From positions 1 through 6,587 of the forward strand of contig JAQSDS010000083.1 in assembly GCA_029946045.1 (NCBI GenBank): a DNA stretch of 6,587 nt, read 5' to 3'. Each line of letters starts with the position of its first letter. Positions within the stretch are counted from its first letter, which is position 1. This DNA is from Rhodoferax sp. GTDB taxonomy: Bacteria; Pseudomonadota; Gammaproteobacteria; Burkholderiales; Burkholderiaceae_C. This document shows positions 1 to 5,864 of this stretch, piece after piece. The position numbers were made by a program, and so were the translations under genes. The notes below the pieces were generated by a model. That model saw nothing but the letters and a program-made list of their open reading frames with translations, did no database searches and was not told where the DNA came from.

Positions 1-398
1 CAGGCGACAAAGCGGCACAGATCACCCAGCTCAAGCAACAAGGCCTCACCGTGGTGATGGTGGGGGACGGGGTCAACGATGCCCCTGCCCTGGCGGCAGC
101 CGATGTGGGCATGGCGATGGCCAATGTAGGTGGTGGCACCGATGTCGCCATGCACGCGGCAGGCATCACGCTCATGCGTGGTGACCTGGCACTGGTCGCC
201 GCAGCCCTCGATATTTCCGATCGCACCGTGGCCAAAATACGGCAAAACCTGTTTTGGGCCTTTATTTACAACGTGGCGGGCATTCCACTGGCAGCTCTTG
301 GTTTCCTCAATCCGGTCATGGCCGGTGCGGCCATGGCCATGAGTTCGGTCAGTGTTATGAGCAACGCCTTGTTACTCAAACGTTGGAAGCCTGACTAA
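1..398 (+). CDS. copA: Cu+-exporting P1B-type ATPase, C-terminal fragment (CopA-like)
   Basis: This is the 3' end of a heavy-metal P-type ATPase that pumps cytoplasmic Cu+ across the inner membrane at the cost of ATP. The reading frame is open from the window edge (first full codon at position 3) to TAA at 396-398, so the gene starts outside and about 131 residues are visible. The hinge motif [19 protein letters not shown], which coordinates Mg2+ in the P-domain, lies at about residues 22-40. It is followed by the last two membrane helices. These carry the Cu+-site signatures of P1B-1 ATPases: Tyr-Asn in [13 protein letters not shown] (helix 7), and Met with Ser-Ser in [14 protein letters not shown] (helix 8). 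The short basic tail LLKRWKPD is typical of CopA. The gene converges on a cytochrome c gene with 35 bp between the stop codons. FixI/CcoI-type ATPases for oxidase assembly are an alternative that the missing N-terminus cannot exclude, but the helix 8 sequence fits CopA better. Confidence 0.9.
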   Translation, partial: GDKAAQITQLKQQGLTVVMVGDGVNDAPALAAADVGMAMANVGGGTDVAMHAAGITLMRGDLALVAAALDISDRTVAKIRQNLFWAFIYNVAGIPLAALGFLNPVMAGAAMAMSSVSVMSNALLLKRWKPD

Positions 399-433
399 AT
401 CTTCATACAAGCCTGAGCAAGTCCAGAAAAGGA

Positions 434-1048
434 CTAGTTCCTGGGTTTGTAAGTGGCGCTTTGAACGATCATATAAGTCACCGCGTTGCGTAGATCGGTA
501 TCACTGAGCTGCGCCATGCCTGCGCGCGCTGGCATGGCTTTGTGGCCGGAGATGGCAGAACGGACAAGACCATTCATACCGTTTTGTAAACGCGGTTTCC
601 ACGCAGTGAAATCGTCGATGCGGGGTGCCCCAGCCTTGCCATCTTCATGACAATTGACACAATGACTTTGCACCAATTGCTCTCCTGTCATGCTGGACGG
701 TGATGCATAAGGCTTTTTCGGATCCACTGCTTTGCCAAAGCTCACCATAAAGGCAATCGCGCGACTTAGTTCCAGGTCGCTCAAATCCGGCTGCCCTGCG
801 TGGGCTGGCATTTTTCCAATACCGGCGATGGCACTTTCGGTCAACTTGGCCAGTCCCTTTTTGGAATGTTGGGTCCATGCCGCCACATCTCCAATTTTCG
901 GGGCACCGTCCTTGCCACTGACGTGACACGTTACGCAGATCTTCTCAGCCACCTCACGACCCGTTCTTTCTTCAGCCATGGTGTTGGCTGCGCCCAGCGT
1001 CAAAACAGCCAACGAAGCCGCCATAAACCAATGATCACGAACTTGCAT
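434..1048 (-). CDS. Periplasmic dihaem cytochrome c (c5-like, two tandem domains)
   Basis: This encodes a secreted electron-transfer protein with two covalently bound haems. I place the start at ATG 1048 (204 aa): GAGGAG lies 5 nt upstream, whereas the GTG at 1054 overlaps that Shine-Dalgarno sequence. Residues 1-26 form a signal peptide with a hydrophobic core (AASLAVLTLGAA) and cleavage probably near the Ala-Glu junction. Two homologous class I domains follow. Haem motifs are CVTCH (about 38-42) and CVNCH (about 130-134); the likely axial methionines lie in GKMPAHAG (Met80) and KAMPARAG (Met172). Each domain repeats the order CXXCH, GAP(K/R)I, W, MPA(H/R)AG, LSD, as in cytochrome c5. It is the last minus-strand gene and faces the copA-like gene tail to tail. 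The partner and pathway are unknown; donation to a terminal oxidase is an inference. Haem attachment would depend on the Ccm proteins encoded further up the window. Confidence 0.9.
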   Translation of the reverse strand: MQVRDHWFMAASLAVLTLGAANTMAEERTGREVAEKICVTCHVSGKDGAPKIGDVAAWTQHSKKGLAKLTESAIAGIGKMPAHAGQPDLSDLELSRAIAFMVSFGKAVDPKKPYASPSSMTGEQLVQSHCVNCHEDGKAGAPRIDDFTAWKPRLQNGMNGLVRSAISGHKAMPARAGMAQLSDTDLRNAVTYMIVQSATYKPRN

Positions 1049-1101
1049 GAACACTCCTCGTTAGCTGTTTCTGAAACCAGCGTTGTTATTTACGAAAATC
1101 A

Positions 1102-1129
1102 ATTCTAGGCCATCCCTACCAGGATGCAA
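1102..1129 (-). promoter_or_regulatory. Candidate sigma70-type promoter for the dihaem cytochrome gene
   Basis: On the minus strand, TTGCAT (1129-1124) and TAGAAT (1107-1102) are separated by 16 bp. They match the -35 consensus at 4 of 6 positions and the -10 consensus at 5 of 6. The predicted start, near 1095, would give a leader of about 45-50 nt ahead of ATG 1048. The site lies in the 123-bp gap after minE, which shows no clear terminator, so read-through from minE remains possible. It was identified by eye only. Confidence 0.45.
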
Positions 1130-1171
1130 CCCGCTACGACTTCCTCACCAACGGCCGCACAAATTAAGTGT

Positions 1172-1432
1172 CTAGCGTGCGTCAGGCAGCTCGATCTTGA
1201 CTTCCAGAACCTCAAGGTTGTCCTGGCGCTCCAGATTGACCTTGATGTCGTCAGGATTGATCTTGATGTACTTACTGATGACGGCAATCAATTCGCGTTG
1301 CAAGTCAGGTAAATAATCTGGCGTGGCAGGGCTGCGACCATTACGCTCATGCGCCAGAATGATCTGCAGACGCTCTTTGGCAAGGCTGGCGGTTTTCTTT
1401 TTCTCGCCCAGAAAAAATGAGAAAAAAGACAT
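1172..1432 (-). CDS. minE: Cell division topological specificity factor MinE
   Basis: MinE stimulates the MinD ATPase and strips MinCD from the membrane at mid-cell, producing the pole-to-pole oscillation that restricts FtsZ assembly to the centre. I chose ATG 1432 (86 aa), which gives the family N-terminus [15 protein letters not shown]; the open frame extends to a TTG at 1450 that falls within the GGAGG-like ribosome binding sequence and inside minD. The amphipathic membrane-targeting segment is at about residues 2-9. The MinD-contacting helix that relieves MinCD action is at about 12-31 ([16 protein letters not shown]). The C-terminal dimerisation domain is at about 36-86, with [17 protein letters not shown] and the terminal beta strand [11 protein letters not shown]. 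Length is normal for the family. Only 4 nt separate it from the minD stop codon, so translational coupling is likely. Confidence 0.97.
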   Translation of the reverse strand: MSFFSFFLGEKKKTASLAKERLQIILAHERNGRSPATPDYLPDLQRELIAVISKYIKINPDDIKVNLERQDNLEVLEVKIELPDAR

Positions 1433-1436
1433 GGCC

Positions 1437-2252
1437 TCACTTCCCTCCAAACAGGCGTTTCAACAAACCTTGCTTGGGTGGCTCGGTAAAGCGCATGGCT
1501 TTGTCTTCGCCCAGAAAACGGTCTATCACGTCCTTGTAGGCTTCTGATACGTCACTGCCTTCCATGTGGACAGCCGGTACGCCTTGGTTGGAAGCCTGCA
1601 ACACGGATTCACTTTCAGGGATCACCCCAATGAGCTTGATGCGCAAAATATCCTGAATATCCTGCAAAGACAGCATTTGCCCTTGGTTGACACGCGCCGG
1701 GTTGTAGCGCGTGATTAATAAATGTTCCTTGATTGGATCAAGTCCCTGTATGGCGCGCCGGGTCTTGCTGGAAAGCATGCCCAAAATACGGTCTGAGTCA
1801 CGCACCGAGGAGACCTCGGGATTGGTCACCACCAGCGCTTCGTCAGCAAAGTGCATGGCCATCAAGGCACCAGTTTCAATGCCGGCAGGGGAATCACAAA
1901 CAATGAATTCAAAGTCCATGGCGATCAAGTCATTCAGCACTTTTTCCACGCCGTCCTGCGTCAGGGCGTCCTTGTCACGCGTTTGCGACGCCGCCAGAAC
2001 ATAAAGATTGTCACACTGCTTGTCTTTGATCAGAGCCTGGTTGAGGTTGGCTTCACCGTGAATGACATTGATCAGGTCATACACCACGCGGCGTTCGCAG
2101 CCCATGATCAGGTCGAGGTTACGCAAACCCACGTCAAAGTCGATGACGGCTGTTTTGTGACCGCGCATCGCCAAACCAGTTGAAAAACTGGCGCTCGTGG
2201 TGGTTTTACCCACGCCACCCTTGCCAGAAGTCACCACAATAATTTTTGCCAT
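1437..2252 (-). CDS. minD: Septum-site determining ATPase MinD
   Basis: MinD is a peripheral membrane ATPase of the ParA/MinD family. In its ATP-bound dimer form it recruits MinC to the membrane, and MinE releases it. The 271-aa product has the deviant Walker A motif GKGGVGKTT at residues 10-18, with signature Lys11 and catalytic-loop Lys16. Switch I is at [10 protein letters not shown] with Asp40, and Walker B with switch II is at VCDSPAGIE (about 118-126). The C-terminal amphipathic membrane-targeting helix is at [10 protein letters not shown] (262-271). Length and motifs are those of a full, active MinD. ATG 2252 begins the canonical [10 protein letters not shown]. The gene sits between minC (22-nt gap) and minE (4-nt gap) in the standard minCDE order. 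Confidence 0.98.
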   Translation of the reverse strand: MAKIIVVTSGKGGVGKTTTSASFSTGLAMRGHKTAVIDFDVGLRNLDLIMGCERRVVYDLINVIHGEANLNQALIKDKQCDNLYVLAASQTRDKDALTQDGVEKVLNDLIAMDFEFIVCDSPAGIETGALMAMHFADEALVVTNPEVSSVRDSDRILGMLSSKTRRAIQGLDPIKEHLLITRYNPARVNQGQMLSLQDIQDILRIKLIGVIPESESVLQASNQGVPAVHMEGSDVSEAYKDVIDRFLGEDKAMRFTEPPKQGLLKRLFGGK

Positions 2253-2274
2253 TTGAGACTGTTCTTTCAGAAAA

Positions 2275-3036
2275 TTATGCGTTCAAGGCTTCGAAAAGGA
2301 GTTTATCCTGACCGTCATTGCTCAAGCGAACCTGCGCCGGTTTGCCTTGAATGTCTTTGGAGAGCGGATTTTCGCTGGTACGGTAGACCCCGGCAATGGA
2401 AACCAACTCCGGTTCCAGACACAGCGAAAAAATACGTGCCTGGGTATTGCCACTGGCGCCCGCCATGGCTTTGCCACGCAAAGGGGCATAGACATGGATA
2501 TTGCCATCGGCCACCACTTCTGCGCCCATATTGACCATCGCCAGCACCACCAGGTCGGCACCACGGGCATAAATTTTTTGTCCTGAACGCAAGGGTTTGT
2601 CTATCACCAGCGTCGCCTGACCAGGGACTTCGCGAATGACCTCGCGAACAACCTCCCTGACTGATTCAGGCACTGGCTTATTTGCATTCTTTTTTTGAAC
2701 CACAGGTTTACCCCGCGGCATGTCCGACGGCGCCTCGATCAAACCACAGCCCAGCGCTTTGGCAGAAAGTTCTGTGGTGGCATTTCGGAAAGCAATCGGT
2801 TTCAAGTGGCATTGCTGCAATGTGGTCAACAACTGCGGCAAATCCTGAATCAGACTGGCTGAATCCAGATGTGAAAAATCAAGGACCAGGGCATCGTTAT
2901 CAAAGAAATCATTACTTTGGCTATGCGGACCAAACTGTGATTGCAGATCTTCAATGACGTGAACAAGCTCAGGTGTTTTGAGCAGCAATGCTACCAAGGG
3001 TAACTGCGTGCTTTTGATTTCAAAGGTATTTGCCAC
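2275..3036 (-). CDS. minC: Septum-site determining protein MinC
   Basis: MinC inhibits FtsZ polymer formation wherever MinD brings it to the membrane. I prefer GTG 3036 (253 aa). It places [19 protein letters not shown] at the usual distance from the N-terminus and has a short AGG-type ribosome binding sequence about 5 nt upstream. The open frame runs on to a TTG at 3108, which would add 24 basic residues with no resemblance to MinC. The N-terminal FtsZ-inhibiting domain covers about 1-100. A linker of about 40 residues follows, ending in an unusual triple V/I-R-E-V run (about 126-137). The C-terminal beta-helix domain, which dimerises and contacts MinD, begins near 143 and contains [28 protein letters not shown] and NTQARIF. 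The gene is first in the minCDE operon, and the long AT-rich region upstream presumably holds its promoter. Confidence 0.94.
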   Translation of the reverse strand: MANTFEIKSTQLPLVALLLKTPELVHVIEDLQSQFGPHSQSNDFFDNDALVLDFSHLDSASLIQDLPQLLTTLQQCHLKPIAFRNATTELSAKALGCGLIEAPSDMPRGKPVVQKKNANKPVPESVREVVREVIREVPGQATLVIDKPLRSGQKIYARGADLVVLAMVNMGAEVVADGNIHVYAPLRGKAMAGASGNTQARIFSLCLEPELVSIAGVYRTSENPLSKDIQGKPAQVRLSNDGQDKLLFEALNA

Positions 3037-3123
3037 GAGGCCTGAAGAAATGGGTGGAAAGTAGCTGGGTGAATTGTGAGAGCGATGGCGCTGTTTGCGC
3101 ACAGGCAAATCTTACTTGATTCG

Positions 3124-3211
3124 ATCGTAAAAAAAACTTTTGAAGCGACTTTTTTGTTTCTGTGCACAGGATTTTTAAGTTTTTTCTGAGGTGCTTAAAA
3201 ATCGTAAAAAA
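3124..3211 (+). repeat. Direct repeat ATCGTAAAAAA, two copies
   Basis: The 11-mer ATCGTAAAAAA occurs at 3124-3134 and again at 3201-3211, with starts 77 bp apart, both upstream of minC. On the minus strand each copy reads as a T-tract followed by TACGAT, which resembles a -10 hexamer at 4 of 6 positions. Neither copy has a good -35 partner. The A-tracts could also bend the DNA. Confidence 0.5.
3170..3203. repeat. Perfect 10-bp inverted repeat upstream of minC
   Basis: GATTTTTAAG at 3170-3179 is exactly complementary in inverse to CTTAAAAATC at 3194-3203, across a 14-nt spacer. A second, outer pair (ACTTTTTT at 3148-3155 and AAAAAAGT at 3206-3213) is inverted about nearly the same centre. The element could be an operator for a dimeric regulator or a hairpin in the minC leader. 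Its A/T-rich arms make a chance origin more likely than for a GC-containing repeat. Confidence 0.5.
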
Positions 3212-3279
3212 GTTGCTCTTATTGTCTCTGATTAATTTATATTTATAAGTAGTGGTAGTAGATAGAGAGCTGCTCTTTC

Positions 3280-3288
3280 CGTGGATAA
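3280..3288 (-). promoter_or_regulatory. DnaA-box-like site, one mismatch
   Basis: The minus strand reads TTATCCACG, one mismatch (last base) from the consensus TTATCCACA bound by the replication initiator DnaA. It lies about 30 bp from the A/T-rich run at 3231-3248, an arrangement reminiscent of a box next to an unwinding element. Confidence 0.4.
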
Positions 3289-3368
3289 GTCAATTTAATC
3301 ATTAAAAATCATCATGTTACGATAACCCATTGCTTGTTTGGGACTGTGCTTTCGGTTTGTATCGTGAA

Positions 3369-3377
3369 CTTGGATAA
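3369..3377 (-). promoter_or_regulatory. Degenerate DnaA-box-like site, two mismatches
   Basis: The minus strand reads TTATCCAAG, two mismatches from TTATCCACA but only one from TTATCCAAA, the sequence of the weak R3 box of the E. coli origin. It would be of little weight alone and is listed because a perfect box lies about 20 bp away. Confidence 0.3.
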
Positions 3378-3397
3378 GTTGAAGTTTAAATTTTTTT

Positions 3398-3406
3398 TGT
3401 GGATAA
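3398..3406 (-). promoter_or_regulatory. Perfect DnaA box
   Basis: TGTGGATAA on the plus strand is TTATCCACA on the minus strand, identical to the high-affinity DnaA box consensus. It faces the second perfect box at 3426-3434 with 19 bp between them. Confidence 0.65.
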
Positions 3407-3425
3407 CTTTAACAATCAAGTTAAA

Positions 3426-3434
3426 TTATCCACA
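3426..3434 (+). promoter_or_regulatory. Perfect DnaA box
   Basis: TTATCCACA on the plus strand is an exact match to the DnaA box consensus. It is followed after 3 nt by TTATACAGT (3438-3446), a degenerate copy with two mismatches from TTATNCACA in the same orientation. Confidence 0.65.
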
Positions 3435-3489
3435 AGTTTATACAGTTTTAAAAAAATGCCATGCTGGGTCATTTTGATTAAAAATGATC

Positions 3490-3516
3490 AAAAAAAAGCC
3501 CGGTCGAACCGGGCTT
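3490..3516 (-). terminator. Rho-independent terminator of the ccm operon
   Basis: On the minus strand a perfect 9-bp stem AAGCCCGGT/ACCGGGCTT (3516-3508 with 3504-3496) closes a 3-nt loop. It is followed directly by an unbroken T-run (8 Ts counting the two at the stem end). It begins 19 nt after the ccmI stop codon, so it should end the ccmFGHI transcript and insulate the region before minC. Confidence 0.93.
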
Positions 3517-3535
3517 GGAGGCATGAAGTATGGCG

Positions 3536-4879
3536 TCAGGGCTTGCCAGAGCTAGCCATCTTGCGTTGAGCATCGTCAATCTCTGCCTTGATCAGTTCAG
3601 CGTCAGGAGAATTGACAGGCAAGATAGACAAGACGTTTTTCCAATGGCCGATAGCCGCTGCAAAGTTGCCATTCTGATAAGCTGCCTGGCCAGCCATCAT
3701 CAAGGCCATAGGGTGCTTGGGGGCGATCGCCAGAGCTTTCCTGACCAGCTCTTCAGGTTGCCCTTTTAGACTTTTGCTGCGTGTAGCCAGTGCGTCAGCG
3801 TATTGGGTCAGTAAATCAGGGTCTGTGTCGAGTAGCTTGCCCGTTTTTGCGTAAGCGGCTATCGCTTCATCAAGACGGTTTTGAACTTTGTAGGCGCGTG
3901 CCAGTCTAGCCCAGCCAGCCAGGTCGTCAGGATTGTCTTTCAAGCGGGCAGCCAAGCGATCCACCATCTGATTGATCATTTCAGGAGACATGCCTGCTGC
4001 TGCGCCAGCTGGCACCGGCGGCAAGACGTTGCTTGCGCTGGCAGCCAAACCGCCTTTGGCACGTGCATCATTGATATTGGCCTGCACTTGCTGCGCGTCA
4101 GCCGAATCCGGTGGAAGTAGATCCAGTAATTTTTCCCAGCGTTTCACAGCTTTCTCATAGTCACCGCTTTGGTAAAAAGCCACACCGTCCATCATCAGCG
4201 CCATGGGGTTCTGGGGGTCCAGGCGTATGGCTTCTTCAATCATTTGTTTTGGTTTACCTGCAAGACTGTTGCCAGCCAAAACACCTAGTACATCGGCATG
4301 GTCAAGTAACAGTGAAGCATCCGTCTTGACGATGTCGCCTGCTTTCTCAAATGCCTGCGCAGCTTCCTGGAAGCGTTCCAATGCTTTGTAGGATCGTGCC
4401 AGCATGACCCAGCCTTTGCTGTCACCCGGGTTGTCCTTGAGTCTGGCTGCGAGGGTATCGACCATTTGCGTGAGCTGCTCACTATTTCTATTTCCAGCAG
4501 CGACTGGGTTGATGGCCTGAGGCGCTCCTAATTGAAGATAGAGTCCCACAGCCAGGATCGGCATGCTCAGTGCAACGGCAGCGGCGGTGTGTTTGCCTGA
4601 CCAGAATCCTTTAACATTTTTCTTTGGACTGGCTTCAAAACTTTCTGTGTCATCGAGCAAGCGCAGCTGTAGCTCATCGAGCGTTGTTTCAAAGTCCTGC
4701 TGGCTGATCACGCCGCGTGCCAGATCACCCTTCAGGGCCTGGAGCTGGTCACGGTGGATGGCTGCATTGAGTTTTTCGCTGGACATTCCCCCAGCTTTTG
4801 GTTTGACCAGCAGAGGACGAATAACCCAGGCTACGACCAGCAGCGTCAACAGCGCTGAAATACCGATAAATAAATTCAT
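3536..4879 (-). CDS. ccmI: Cytochrome c maturation protein CcmI with two TPR modules
   Basis: CcmI is the membrane-anchored chaperone that holds apocytochrome c and delivers it to the CcmF/CcmH haem ligation complex. The 447-aa product starts with a membrane helix (about 3-20) and a cytoplasmic loop with the CcmI signature HRDQLQALKGDLARGVISQQDFE (split here as about 42-53 and 54-64). A second helix follows (about 98-117), then a periplasmic C-terminal part. That part contains two homologous TPR modules, about 133-275 and 298-440. Both contain LAARLKDNP, then a GW..LAR(S/A)YK repeat, NPMALMM or HPMALMM, and a final (N/D)DA(R/Q)(A/R)K. An Ala/Pro-rich linker separates them. The start codon overlaps the ccmH stop (ATGA), and an intrinsic terminator follows, so this is the last gene of the operon. 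TPR-protein function is inferred from family and context. Confidence 0.93.
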   Translation of the reverse strand: MNLFIGISALLTLLVVAWVIRPLLVKPKAGGMSSEKLNAAIHRDQLQALKGDLARGVISQQDFETTLDELQLRLLDDTESFEASPKKNVKGFWSGKHTAAAVALSMPILAVGLYLQLGAPQAINPVAAGNRNSEQLTQMVDTLAARLKDNPGDSKGWVMLARSYKALERFQEAAQAFEKAGDIVKTDASLLLDHADVLGVLAGNSLAGKPKQMIEEAIRLDPQNPMALMMDGVAFYQSGDYEKAVKRWEKLLDLLPPDSADAQQVQANINDARAKGGLAASASNVLPPVPAGAAAGMSPEMINQMVDRLAARLKDNPDDLAGWARLARAYKVQNRLDEAIAAYAKTGKLLDTDPDLLTQYADALATRSKSLKGQPEELVRKALAIAPKHPMALMMAGQAAYQNGNFAAAIGHWKNVLSILPVNSPDAELIKAEIDDAQRKMASSGKP

Positions 4880-5343
4880 TTGGAAGAATCAGTTTCTTGA
4901 AGAAGAGCTTGCGCCTTGGCGCGTTGCGAGGCATCGAGGACTGGTGTATTTTTTTGGCTTTGAGAGCGCTTGATGATGCTGATCAGCAGCCAGATGGCGC
5001 CAATCAACAGCAGTAGGGGCCCGAACCACAGCAGCCAGGTGGTGGGTTTGACAGGGGGTCGATACAAAACAAAGTCGCCATAGCGGCTGACCAGAAATTC
5101 CTTGATTTCAGCGTCTGATTTGCCAGCCCTGATCAAGGCGCGAACTTCCCTGCGCAGGTCATTGGCCAAATCAGCGCGTGACCCGGCCAGAGATTCATTC
5201 TGGCACACCAGGCAGCGCAATTCCTCTGCAATAGTGATCAGGCGTTGCTCCACCACCGGGTCTTCAGCCAACGGCACAGCTTCATTGGCATGCGCACCTA
5301 TGGCACATTGCAGGGCAAGAAAAAGAACAATCAGGAACTTCAT
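4876..5343 (-). CDS. ccmH: Cytochrome c maturation thiol oxidoreductase CcmH (CcmL/CycL type)
   Basis: CcmH is a membrane-anchored periplasmic thiol protein that works with CcmG to keep the apocytochrome CXXCH cysteines reduced for haem attachment. ATG 5343 (155 aa) is the right start: it gives a clean signal sequence MKFLIVLFLALQCAIGAHA. The open frame extends to 5544, but that extra part lies wholly inside ccmG and is rich in Arg/His/Trp. The active motif LRCLVCQN places the two cysteines at about 44 and 47. The three-helix domain runs to about 92, with SRADLANDLR and RYGDFVLYRPP, and a single membrane anchor is at about 103-124. The cytoplasmic tail is short and has no TPR part, because CcmI is a separate gene here, unlike the fused E. 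coli CcmH. ATGA overlaps join it to ccmG upstream and ccmI downstream. Confidence 0.96.
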   Translation of the reverse strand: MKFLIVLFLALQCAIGAHANEAVPLAEDPVVEQRLITIAEELRCLVCQNESLAGSRADLANDLRREVRALIRAGKSDAEIKEFLVSRYGDFVLYRPPVKPTTWLLWFGPLLLLIGAIWLLISIIKRSQSQKNTPVLDASQRAKAQALLQETDSSK

Positions 5344-5864
5344 GACTGCAGTTCCTTGATCAACGGTACCAATTTGTCGCGTAATGCTTCTTCTGTGAAG
5401 GGGCCAATTTGTTTGTAACGAATGATGCCTTGCTTGTCGATCAGAAAGCTCTCTGGGACACCATAAACGCCAAAGTCGATGCCAATTTTGGCGTCTGCGT
5501 CCACGATGGTGTGGGTGTACGGATTTCCATAGCGGGCCAACCACTGTAGGCCATCAGCTTCTTTGTCCTTGTAGTCCAGGCCGACGATAGGTAGCGGGTT
5601 GCTTTTGACAAACTCAACCAGCAAGGGGTGCTCTTGGCGGCAGGCCACGCACCAGGATGCCCAAGTGTTGAGCAGCCAGACCTGGCCGAGCATGTCTTTA
5701 TTTGAAAGTGTTTCACCTGGCTTGCCAAGTACCGGTGCAGAGAAAGTGGGCGCGGGTTTACCGATCAGAGGCGACGGTATCTCGTGGGGGTCACGGGTCA
5801 GGCCAATCGCCAGAAATACCAAAAGAACCGCAAAAATACCCAACGGGATATAAGCCTTTTTCAT
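5340..5864 (-). CDS. ccmG: Thiol:disulfide interchange protein CcmG (DsbE)
   Basis: CcmG is a membrane-tethered periplasmic thioredoxin-like protein that reduces disulfides in apocytochrome c or CcmH, using electrons passed from DsbD/CcdA. The 174-aa product has one N-terminal membrane anchor (about 5-22). A thioredoxin fold follows, with active site WCVAC (Cys72, Cys75) inside LLNTWASWCVACRQEHP. The cis-proline loop is GVYGVPESFLID (Pro137), and the acidic GLDYKD strand is typical of CcmG. Length is normal for DsbE. Its ATG overlaps the ccmF stop codon (ATGA), and its own stop overlaps the ccmH start. TlpA-like proteins look similar, but the position in a ccm operon settles the assignment. 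Confidence 0.96.
   Translation of the reverse strand: MKKAYIPLGIFAVLLVFLAIGLTRDPHEIPSPLIGKPAPTFSAPVLGKPGETLSNKDMLGQVWLLNTWASWCVACRQEHPLLVEFVKSNPLPIVGLDYKDKEADGLQWLARYGNPYTHTIVDADAKIGIDFGVYGVPESFLIDKQGIIRYKQIGPFTEEALRDKLVPLIKELQS

Larger units (their letters stand above)
3397..3435. repeat. Near-perfect inverted repeat containing two DnaA boxes
   Basis: The left arm TTGTGGATAACTTTAAC (3397-3413) and right arm GTTAAATTATCCACAA (3420-3435) are inverse complements apart from one extra C in the left arm, around a 6-nt centre AATCAA. Each arm ends in a perfect DnaA box, but the symmetry extends inward beyond the boxes. This suggests a selected two-fold element or cruciform rather than two unrelated boxes. 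Confidence 0.75.
3109..3535. other. AT-rich gene-free region with DnaA boxes, between ccmI and minC
   Basis: No credible coding frame occurs here. From the ccmI side (high coordinates) it holds the ccmI terminator, a degenerate then a perfect DnaA box, a second perfect box in opposite orientation, another degenerate box (3369-3377) and a one-mismatch box (3280-3288). Then come a very A/T-rich run (3231-3248) and a 10-bp inverted repeat near minC. The promoter of minCDE should lie here, but I could not identify a convincing -35/-10 pair on the minus strand. Base composition is strikingly more AT-rich than the flanking genes. Possible roles are an origin-like or DnaA-binding locus, or a long regulated leader for minCDE. 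Confidence 0.7.

Noticed and set aside
420..435. AGTCC/GGACT hairpin between the converging copA-like and cytochrome genes
   Set aside because: The 5-bp stem has no T-run on either strand; it is too weak to call a terminator.
800..1108. Open frame of about 100 codons on the plus strand opposite the cytochrome gene
   Set aside because: It is antisense to a clear dihaem cytochrome and its promoter region, and the protein is of low-quality composition with no motif.
3265..3293. TTGACT on the minus strand as a -35 for minC
   Set aside because: At 16-18 bp spacing there is no acceptable -10 hexamer (GCTCTC or similar), so no promoter is called.
3109..3535. CRISPR array, small RNA gene or transposon remnant in the long gap
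   Set aside because: There are no regularly spaced repeats, no tRNA-like fold, no transposase fragment and no terminal repeats with target duplication; the repeats seen are short and A/T-rich.
4563..4973. Open frame of 136 codons on the plus strand opposite ccmI/ccmH
   Set aside because: It lies antisense to two well-supported genes, crosses their junction and has no recognisable domain.
5344..5544. N-terminal extension of ccmH
   Set aside because: It would be translated out of frame within ccmG and would bury a clear signal peptide that starts at ATG 5343.
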